A stretch of 37,700 nt of DNA from an uncultured Bacteroidales bacterium (lineage in GTDB: Bacteria > Bacteroidota > Bacteroidia > Bacteroidales > Paludibacteraceae): positions 1-37,700 of the forward strand of contig CAMHSB010000019.1 of NCBI GenBank assembly GCA_946187695.1, given 5' to 3'. The notes below the pieces were generated by a model. That model searched no databases and was not told where the DNA came from. It worked only from the letters and a program-made list of their open reading frames with translations. The position numbers and the translations under genes were made by a program. Shown in pieces: positions 31,535 to 37,700 of the stretch (its first letter is position 1; each line of letters begins with the position of its first letter).

Positions 31535-31921
31535 TTATGCTTGACAAACTGCTTGCGGTACGTAGAAGTGTGTAACCGGGAAGAAGGTGTATTGTTCACC
31601 TGTTTCCTTGTTTACTCGACTGACGGGCTTGCCCCATGCAGGAAAGCGGGTGAGGTTGTTATCGAATACTCTGTAGCCCTCGCGCTCCCATTGTTCCCGA
31701 GTTTTCAAGATGGCGAGATTGTGCAGCTCTTTGTAGTAGATGCAGAGGAGATTGTTAATGCGCTCATCGGTTCCGTACTTGGCGCGTAACTCTTTGCAAA
31801 GTGCTCTTAAGGACTGACGCTCTGTTAAGGGTTGCGGAGCTACTTCTACCTTTACTTCGGTTGCCTGATTGTTCTTCTTAGATGCTTTCATAACTGTACT
31901 GTTTTTTGAATTGTTAGACAT
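31535..31921 (-). CDS. Early phage protein, unknown
   Basis: 128 residues, or 118 if the inner ATG at 31891 is used. A Lys-rich N-terminus leads into a helical segment (LTERQSLRALCKELRAKYGTDERINNLLCIYYKELHNLAIL), then a C-terminal beta part (EREGYRVFDNNLTRFPAWGKPVSR, YTFFPVTHFYVPQAVCQA). Such proteins are common in the early regions of Bacteroidetes prophages. Role unknown. Confidence 0.55.
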   Translation of the reverse strand: MSNNSKNSTVMKASKKNNQATEVKVEVAPQPLTERQSLRALCKELRAKYGTDERINNLLCIYYKELHNLAILKTREQWEREGYRVFDNNLTRFPAWGKPVSRVNKETGEQYTFFPVTHFYVPQAVCQA

Positions 31922-32668
31922 ATTGTTTTGAGATTTGTTTCTTTTACAATGCTTTCAGAGTTGACGCAAGTGTAGTTCTCCATTCCGTGAAACAGCAAGA
32001 CTTCCGAAAAATTTACTACCTCTTGAGGCTGGAGAAATTTTAAGCAACTACTTTGCGCCGGAACATGTTTAGCCTTGCCATACGGAAAGAACCAACTACC
32101 TTTGCATTGCTAAAAGGAACGACATAAATCTAAAAAAGCAATATGGCAATTCGGGCAGTAAAGAGAAAGCCAAGAGGAACTATATCGGGCAGAAGTGGGT
32201 AAGGAAGTGGTGAAGCCTCGAAAGAGAGGCTGTAAGAGCCCAAGCAAGCCGCACCAAGAGGACAAAGCGCATAATCTTTTGCACTACCAAAAGCCACATC
32301 GACATGAAAACAGGACAATGAGCGAGGGCAAAGAGCGGTAACAATAAAAGCGCAGTTAGGGGTAAGTTTGTAGAGTACACAAGTGCTACAGTTGCTACAC
32401 TTCGGTATATCAATACATAACGCACCAAGAAGCATGTAGGCATGGCAATGAAAAATCGGAGTGACCTCCTACAACATGGCAATTAGTAGGCTATTGCAGA
32501 AAATTGTAGATAGCAGAAAAAGCTACATAAAGTACATAAATACTATGTTGTAGTATATGTAGTATATGTAGAATAAAAATAGTGAGAATAAAGTAGTATG
32601 CGAATGGCAAAAGAAAGCGACGAGTGTTACCCGTCGCACCCCTAAAAGCAGAATAGTACAAAGCAGGC
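31922..32668. other. Gene-poor 747-bp region with a plus-strand promoter and hairpins
   Basis: No convincing reading frame on the minus strand. On the plus strand TACCTTTG (32097-32104) is an exact -7 element, followed by a 19-codon frame (32143-32202, MAIRAVKRKPRGTISGRSG) and a perfect hairpin AGCCTC-N6-GAGGCT (32212-32229). Another hairpin GCGACG/CGTCGC lies at 32617-32637. It may hold a non-coding RNA or a decayed gene; I cannot decide. Confidence 0.4.
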
Positions 32669-32962
32669 CTACAAGCCCTGCCGGTATTGAGGTGACATGT
32701 GCTCTTCTGCGTATTGCCAAGCTGCTGAAATGGCTGCATCCACCTCGTGGACGGAATGACCGCCAAAGGTATTAAGAAAGGCGGTGTGAATTGCGGCTAA
32801 GTGCGAAATCAAAATCCTGAGTTGTACATCCCGGAAATGGTCTGGATCTTGTTTCTGGATGGCTTCCCAAACATCATCCAAGTTGCGCATGTAGTTGTCA
32901 TCGTTCGAGAAAAGAACGAGAATGTCCTCGGAGAGACAGATTAACAATTGAAAGTTTTCCAT
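32669..32962 (-). CDS. Small early protein, unknown
   Basis: 97 residues from the ATG at 32962 (MENFQLLICLSEDILVLFSN ...). Longer versions upstream only translate the tandem hairpins and are rejected. It is all-helical and acidic (NLDDVWEAIQKQDPDHFRDVQLRILISHLAAIHTAFLN). It follows the primase-helicase with a leader that carries two GNRA-capped hairpins, so its translation may be controlled. Function not recognised. Confidence 0.55.
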   Translation of the reverse strand: MENFQLLICLSEDILVLFSNDDNYMRNLDDVWEAIQKQDPDHFRDVQLRILISHLAAIHTAFLNTFGGHSVHEVDAAISAAWQYAEEHMSPQYRQGL

Positions 32963-33012
32963 ATATGTAAAGTTTTGATTGTTACGAGTTCGTTTACTAA
33001 GGGCAAAAGAAT

Positions 33013-33086
33013 GAGGCGCCGACTTTCCCAAGCAGGCGCACTCTAACGAGAGAATGAGGAGCCGACCCTCCCGAGCAGGCTTCCTC
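33013..33086 (-). promoter_or_regulatory. Tandem GNRA-capped hairpins between primase and next gene
   Basis: On the minus strand two copies lie 12 bp apart (33056-33086 and 33013-33043). Each has an outer GC-rich stem ending in GCC/GGC, a TG/TC internal loop, a 3-bp stem (CTC/GGG and CTT/AAG) and a GGGA tetraloop. Neither is followed by a strong T-run, so they are probably not simple terminators. Confidence 0.6.
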
Positions 33087-33146
33087 TTTGATATTAAACT
33101 GAAGCGTGGAGGCCGCAATGTCGACAACCTCCACGTAAGGAGCGGG

Positions 33147-36100
33147 CTATGGTTGTTCTTCGTCGTCATCGGCAGACTCTTCAATAATGTTCGTGGATGC
33201 GAGGGAGAACTCATATAGCTCGCATGTCATATCATAATCAAAGCAAAGGGCTTCCCCTACATAACGGGCGCGCTCTTTACGTGTGCCCTTATCATCGGCT
33301 ACCTCCTTATAAACAGGCTCGCCTTTAATCATCTGTGTAAAGGCTTCCTTTGCTTTGGTTCCAATATAATCCTTCGACGCTTTAAGATATTGCTTGAGGG
33401 ATGGTGTGGAAAGGAAGGACTCATTGTGCGATACGCAATAATCCTTGTACTCATCAAAGATTGAATTGCGGATAATAAGCACCGGCTTAACGCAATCAAG
33501 CGTGCGAGTGGTGTTCGTTTTGCTATCGACCTTGAGCGTGATCCGGTCCACGTAACGGATGTGAAAATCGCAGTCCTCCCAGAGGATGCCCTTATTGACA
33601 AGTAAGGAAACTGTTTTCCAGAACTTGGCAATTTCATTATTTTCACGGCAGTACTGGTTCTGCACCTCCATCAGCGTGCAGCACTCTTTATATACTACAG
33701 AGTAGTTAAATGGCAGATTGAGGTAATTCTCCAAGGTTTTGTAGGCAGCCAGTATAATCGCCCAGTTACCTAAGATACGGCCCTCCACCGTATCGGCGAA
33801 CTGATGTGACAGTTTGTCGGTAACATCGTAGTAGGCATGCTGAAAACCTTGCTCAAACTGCGGCCTTAACTTGATGATATCAAGCGTGAGATGGCTGCAC
33901 CCGCGTTTGCGTATCTCACGGAATTGTTCCATTTCGTGCATCTGTTCCTTGGAGAACTGTGAGGAGGAGAACGAGAGGAACACGAAACGAGAGAACAAAG
34001 CTATATCGCGGCTGGCCAGTTCCTGCCCGGACACGATAATGCCGCAATTCACTTTGGATGTTTCCCGCTTCTTGCCGGTATCGATGTTCATGCGGCTTCT
34101 GCCGACACTGTCCCAGAGACCTTTTAGGAACTCGTACTTATCCGTATCGAGACTGTTCCTAAACTCATCCAAGTGAACGAGTGCATTGGAAACCTGACCG
34201 ACCGCTTCAGCTATTGTTGGGAGCGTGGAGGTGGTAAGGTTCGGTGCTTTGTTATAGGACATGAAAAACGCCATGAGCGAGTGACCCAGTTCGGTTTTAC
34301 CAGATCCTTTAGGACCGAAAAGATTGAGGAGAGGAAAACCGGACACTTCCCGGAGGATGATATCACGGAAAAGCGTAGCGAGATAGAAGCAGATACCGAC
34401 GATGGCCTTGTTTCCGAATACAGCAACCATTTTGGAAGTGTATTCATGCAAAGAGGCGGTGCTCCGGTTATCGTGGATAAAGCGCCGGTCGAAATCATTG
34501 AAGTTGTCACTACCATCATCGGTGACATGCACTTCTGAAAATGCCGGCAGGTAATAGTTGCCTTTATCTTCCGGAAGGCGCACAATGCCCAACGGATCGA
34601 CCTTATACCACGAGCCACGGAAAGCAATACCGTTTCCGAAAGCAAAGAAGCCTTTATGGTTCCAGCCTAACTGCCTTATCAGTTCGGCTGTTTCGGTAGC
34701 CTTGTAGAGGAATTGCTTCAGCTTTGTGAGTTGGCTTTCTCCCACCAGCCACACAAAGTTGCCTTGGCTCTCCACTTTTGCCCGGAAACGAGCAAGGGAA
34801 GTGAGTTCTTCCTGCTGGAACTCAATCGTGAGTTCTACGCCATCTTCATTCTTCATCTTATACAGGCGCAATGCGGAATTGTTATCCCGCACATGGAAGA
34901 GTGGTTTGAGTGTAAAGTTAGACCACTTGACCGTAGCGCCATTGGAAGATGTGTAGTAGGCATTATGCCGCTCTATAAAGCCGAACTCACTGAGTACTGC
35001 GATGTCATCCTCATCCTTGGACAAGGACTGTCGCGCGCGCTCCCCGATGGCTTTGTCAATAGCCTTCTTCCATGTCTGACGACCAGGATAGATATTGTGG
35101 AGCGCGTCGATATACACCGGTATCTGTGATTCGATATCCTGACTGGCGATGAGATCAGCCAACTCATCGATGGCAATGGCATTGGCAGAGGTGGCTTGAT
35201 TAGGGTCGAGTATCTTGGAGGCATACCAGATGATAAAATCTTTCTCGCCGGTTTTGTTGAACTTGTCAAAGGAAGTGAAATACGAATCAGGATCCTGCTT
35301 GAAGTATGAGAACTTCCGTGGAGAATCCTGTTTCTCTCCGACGGGAATCTCCTTGACCATCACACTGAAGCCCAACGAGATTGCTTTCTTCGCATTCTTA
35401 ATGACGGCTTGGATGCCAATACCATGTTTATCACGGATATTGGTTGCTTCGAGATTGGGTGGGTCGGCATCCGGAATGAAGCACAACTTAGTAGTGCAAT
35501 GTTTGAGCTGCCGGAGTTGGTTATCTGTCCAAGCCGAACCAAGACAAGCGACCGCGTTCTTAACACCGATTTGATGCAGACGGAGCACATCCGGCGCACC
35601 CTCCACCAGGTACATCACATCTGCACGGATGGCCGGGCCTGCAGCCACGTCCATTCCAAAGACTGTGGTGTCCTTGTCAAAGAGCGGCGTGTTGGCATTG
35701 TTGATATACTTGGGTGTATCATCGCCCTCTTTGGCTTTGATAGTGCGTCCGGTAAAGGCTACGTATCTTCCGGAGCGCTTGCGGATAGGAATCATGATCC
35801 GTCCGCGGAAGACATCGATGAGGTTGTTATTCTTGGAGTACTTGGCCATGCCCAGTTCCAAGAGCAGTTCGGCGGAGATACCTTTGGTATTGGCGTAGTT
35901 GATAAGGGCATCATACTTATTGGGAGCATAGCCGATACGGTATTGTTGAAGGAAATCCTTATCCCAGCGATTGGAGGCCTCTTCCAAGGCTTTCTTCGCT
36001 TCTTCGCTGTCATCCCATAGGGTAGAGACATAGAAATCAGCCACTACATCCATCGCATTGAGCAACACTTCGCGTTTGTGCTGCTCTTCGAGTTCCGCTT

Positions 36101-36407
36101 GAGATAGCTGTTTTTCTTGCTCTACAGGGATGTTCGCCATATTCGCAAGGTATTCGACCGCTTCCCGGAACGAATAGCCGTACGCTCTTCGCACGAACTG
36201 AATAGCATCGCCTCCTTCGCCGCATCCGAAGCAGTTCCAGAGACCTTTGGAGAGGTTGACATGCAGGGAAGGCTTCTTATCTGCATGGAAAGGGCACTTG
36301 CACACCAAATCGGCACCAGACTTTTTGAGAGTGATGCCTTTGGCTTCAAAAACGCGTTGGATGTTTGTATTGGAGCGAACTCGTTCAATAAACTCGTCTG
36401 AGTACAT
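33147..36407 (-). CDS. DnaG-type primase fused to helicase-like ATPase
   Basis: 1,086 residues. The CHC2 zinc finger has CPFH (Cys38, His41) and CFGC (Cys59, Cys62). The TOPRIM domain has VMYLVEGAPDVL (Glu269) and CFIPDADPP (Asp313, Asp315). A long linker leads to an AAA+/SF3-like ATPase with Walker A GPKGSGKT (698-705) and Walker B NALVHLDEF (about 738-746), then an arginine-rich region and a C-terminal DNA-binding-like part. It would prime and unwind element DNA on its own, as in satellites and prophages that replicate autonomously. It follows the 36410 gene by 2 bp. All primase and ATPase motifs are intact. Confidence 0.88.
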   Translation of the reverse strand: MYSDEFIERVRSNTNIQRVFEAKGITLKKSGADLVCKCPFHADKKPSLHVNLSKGLWNCFGCGEGGDAIQFVRRAYGYSFREAVEYLANMANIPVEQEKQLSQAELEEQHKREVLLNAMDVVADFYVSTLWDDSEEAKKALEEASNRWDKDFLQQYRIGYAPNKYDALINYANTKGISAELLLELGMAKYSKNNNLIDVFRGRIMIPIRKRSGRYVAFTGRTIKAKEGDDTPKYINNANTPLFDKDTTVFGMDVAAGPAIRADVMYLVEGAPDVLRLHQIGVKNAVACLGSAWTDNQLRQLKHCTTKLCFIPDADPPNLEATNIRDKHGIGIQAVIKNAKKAISLGFSVMVKEIPVGEKQDSPRKFSYFKQDPDSYFTSFDKFNKTGEKDFIIWYASKILDPNQATSANAIAIDELADLIASQDIESQIPVYIDALHNIYPGRQTWKKAIDKAIGERARQSLSKDEDDIAVLSEFGFIERHNAYYTSSNGATVKWSNFTLKPLFHVRDNNSALRLYKMKNEDGVELTIEFQQEELTSLARFRAKVESQGNFVWLVGESQLTKLKQFLYKATETAELIRQLGWNHKGFFAFGNGIAFRGSWYKVDPLGIVRLPEDKGNYYLPAFSEVHVTDDGSDNFNDFDRRFIHDNRSTASLHEYTSKMVAVFGNKAIVGICFYLATLFRDIILREVSGFPLLNLFGPKGSGKTELGHSLMAFFMSYNKAPNLTTSTLPTIAEAVGQVSNALVHLDEFRNSLDTDKYEFLKGLWDSVGRSRMNIDTGKKRETSKVNCGIIVSGQELASRDIALFSRFVFLSFSSSQFSKEQMHEMEQFREIRKRGCSHLTLDIIKLRPQFEQGFQHAYYDVTDKLSHQFADTVEGRILGNWAIILAAYKTLENYLNLPFNYSVVYKECCTLMEVQNQYCRENNEIAKFWKTVSLLVNKGILWEDCDFHIRYVDRITLKVDSKTNTTRTLDCVKPVLIIRNSIFDEYKDYCVSHNESFLSTPSLKQYLKASKDYIGTKAKEAFTQMIKGEPVYKEVADDKGTRKERARYVGEALCFDYDMTCELYEFSLASTNIIEESADDDEEQP

Positions 36408-36409
36408 AT

Positions 36410-36727
36410 TTACGGCTCCAGATATTGCGTTACATCGAACTGCTCCGCGCGCACGTGCTTTGCATTTCTATAACACGCGCCCGTGTGACGCCAAACGACT
36501 GTCACAGGATGCTTCTCCACGACCTTGATGTTTCCGATGAACTTTTCTGATTCTTCAAAGACCTGTCCTTTGACCTGTTTAACGAAGCCTTGAGTATTCT
36601 TCTTAAACTCGATAGCAAGTAGTGAGAAGCCGTCCAGCTTCTGCAGAGCAGGAAGCCACTCCTCAAGGATAAAGTACTCACGCTTCTTTGTTGGCTTGGA
36701 TGTTTTCATTTCTTCCGAATGTTTCAA
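36410..36727 (-). CDS. Small early protein, unknown
   Basis: 105 residues (99 from the inner Met at residue 7). It is basic at the N-terminus (MKTSKPTKKREYFILEEWLPAL), then alpha/beta (FSLLAIEFKKNTQGFVKQVKGQVFEESEKFIGNIKVVEKHPVTVVW). It overlaps the upstream HTH gene by 50 bp if the longer start is used. Co-transcribed with the primase; possibly a replication accessory factor. Not recognised. Confidence 0.55.
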   Translation of the reverse strand: MKHSEEMKTSKPTKKREYFILEEWLPALQKLDGFSLLAIEFKKNTQGFVKQVKGQVFEESEKFIGNIKVVEKHPVTVVWRHTGACYRNAKHVRAEQFDVTQYLEP

Positions 36728-36917
36728 TGATTGATTTAACTATTGGTGCTTCATCACGGTACACATTGCCGTACTTCATCTTATGGTAGAAAGTGGAGTA
36801 CGCCCAACCGGTAGCCTTGCAAATTTCATCTCTAAACTGCGTTTTCAACCTATTTTTGCGCAGTTCGACATAAAAAATGCGAAAATTTTCAATTTTTTCC
36901 GGTAAAAATTTGCTCAT
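36678..36917 (-). CDS. Small HTH-like early regulator (Cro-like position)
   Basis: 79 residues with a probable HTH (FRDEICKATGWAYSTFYHKMKYGNVYRDEAPIVKSIIETFG). It is the first gene of the leftward early operon, divergent from the repressor. By position it would be the counterpart of Cro or an excision/early regulator. It starts 16 bp from the palindromic promoter at 36933-36951. Confidence 0.65.
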   Translation of the reverse strand: MSKFLPEKIENFRIFYVELRKNRLKTQFRDEICKATGWAYSTFYHKMKYGNVYRDEAPIVKSIIETFGRNENIQANKEA

Positions 36918-36932
36918 GTCAAAAATATTTAC

Positions 36933-36951
36933 TAATTTTGCAGCAAAATTA
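36933..36951. promoter_or_regulatory. Palindromic, converging early/repressor promoter pair
   Basis: TAATTTTGC-A-GCAAAATTA is a perfect palindrome. Each arm is an exact TAnnTTTG -7 element, plus at 36933-36940 and minus at 36944-36951. The two start sites would face each other, so polymerase at one blocks the other. An operator-like block extends to 37024. Confidence 0.75.
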
Positions 36952-37066
36952 CAACAAAAATTTCATATATGCAAATATACGAGCGAAAAAACGCACTTAT
37001 AAATGCACATTTTTTAGACGGAATTTTTGTAATATCGAAGATATTAAACTGAAAATTGAAAAAGCA

Positions 37067-37426
37067 ATGTTTGACGGTCAAATTGTCAAAAACTTGCTCA
37101 AAGAGAGTGGAAGACCCACGGCAGATCTGAGTGAACTGCTATATGGCAACCGGAAGCGTTCCGTGTCAAATCTCTTGGGTGAGAAGTCCAATCCAACTGC
37201 GCACACGTTGGAGCAGATATCAAAGTTCTTTGGTGTTCCCATTGATTACTTCTTCAGGGATGAGGAGGAGCAGAAACTTACCGAGAGTACACCGGTAACA
37301 GTGTACATGCGTACCATCATCGATACACAAAAGAAGCTCATCCAAGAGCAGGAAGAGCGCATCAAGAACTTAGAGAAAATAGTGGCTTTAAGAGAGGAAG
37401 AAATGAGCCTCTACAAAAGCAAGTAA
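37067..37426 (+). CDS. XRE-family repressor (CI-like)
   Basis: 119 residues from the ATG at 37067. Residues 1-65 form an XRE helix-turn-helix (MFDGQIVKNLLKESGRPTADLSELL ... KSNPTAHTLEQISKFFGVPIDYFF), and a C-terminal coiled coil (about 85-119) serves dimerisation. There is no LexA-type protease domain, so induction would need another protein, as in satellites derepressed by a helper phage. It is divergent from the early operon. The upstream leader of about 120 nt contains a 27-codon reading frame (36967-37050). Confidence 0.8.
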   Translation: MFDGQIVKNLLKESGRPTADLSELLYGNRKRSVSNLLGEKSNPTAHTLEQISKFFGVPIDYFFRDEEEQKLTESTPVTVYMRTIIDTQKKLIQEQEERIKNLEKIVALREEEMSLYKSK

Positions 37427-37700
37427 ATTGTGCAGCGGGCACTCGGAACTGCGTTCCCCAAAAGCGTTCCCCGAACTTTCCCCGCAAAACGTATAACTCT
37501 TTGAAATACTGATATTTAGAATAGGAAAAAATCTTTCCCCCGAATTTCGAAAAGTGTCCCAAAAATGTCCCGAGACGGGGGAAAAACGATATTAAACTGA
37601 ATTGTTAAACGGCTGATATTCAGCAGGTTACGAAAACGGATTTGAGGTTCCGAGTGTCAAGGGTTCGAGCCCCTTATTCCACCCGCCTGAAAATCAGCAC
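37427..37700. other. Intergenic right edge with tRNA-like 3' end
   Basis: No gene. At 37659-37683 the sequence AAGGG-TTCGAGC-CCCTT followed by ATTCCACC has the form of a tRNA T-arm plus acceptor 3' strand. The rest of the cloverleaf, including a proper anticodon arm, cannot be built from the sequence before it. It could be an attachment site left by integration into a tRNA gene. Confidence 0.4.

Noticed and set aside
32130..32766. Cys/Leu-rich minus-strand frames near 32.1-32.8 kb
   Set aside because: Low-complexity composition, several overlapping frames, no promoter in that direction. They look like the complement of a purine-rich transcript.
37634..37652. Anticodon arm of a full tRNA before the T-arm at the right edge
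   Set aside because: CGGA/TCCG would leave an eight-base loop, and no acceptor 5' strand or D-arm is present, so a complete tRNA is not supported.

Overview
The window comes from a member of the Bacteroidetes, most likely order Bacteroidales. At least ten start regions carry the phylum's -7 promoter element TAnnTTTG, the lipoproteins have short Bacteroidetes-type lipobox leaders, and the gene families fit: WYL and HxlR regulators, a GH13 lipoprotein, Bacteroidetes-type phage capsid genes. Almost all genes lie on the minus strand.

Left flank (1-9,000), chromosome-like. It holds an internally deleted DnaQ-like exonuclease pseudogene and a GH13 (alpha-amylase family) lipoprotein whose catalytic motifs are mostly lost. 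A tight operon follows: an MmeI-like single-chain restriction-modification enzyme, a CoiA-like zinc/nuclease protein, a WYL regulator and an ABM-type monooxygenase. Then come tRNA-Ala(GGC) and an AlbA_2/Schlafen-type ATP-binding regulator whose leader contains a long nested inverted repeat.

Capsid module (about 9,100-25,800), phage-derived. In transcription order it encodes two unknown proteins, a ClpP-like prohead protease with a nested scaffold, the major capsid protein, two decoration-like proteins, a phosphoribosyltransferase, a tail-rich basic protein, a PLD-like protein, a lysogenic-conversion cassette (two lipoproteins and an OB/S1-like protein, each unit with its own promoter), portal, connector-like proteins, and small and large terminase. 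ArdA and a small acidic protein lie upstream. No tail tape measure, tail fibre, holin or endolysin is recognisable.

RNA and host-like insert (about 25,830-31,070). A roughly 0.95-kb intergenic region with a plus-strand promoter, internal repeats and many hairpins looks like a giant ornate non-coding RNA of the GOLLD/ROOL kind. Next are a cupin/HxlR divergent pair and a second GH13 pseudoenzyme copy. That copy sits with a truncated msrA between two 377-bp direct repeats, which contain a structured RNA present in three copies in the window with clear compensatory base changes.

Early module (about 30,930-37,430). It encodes small unknown proteins, a 1,086-residue primase-helicase, and a divergent HTH/repressor pair over a palindromic promoter region. 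A tRNA-like 3' end lies at the right edge.

Taken together, a repressor switch, primase-helicase, ArdA, capsid and packaging genes without tail or lysis genes suggest a capsid-forming phage satellite or a defective prophage. Shared operator-like blocks at 9.0, 24.8 and 37.0 kb suggest one regulon. The integrase and the true ends are not in view.
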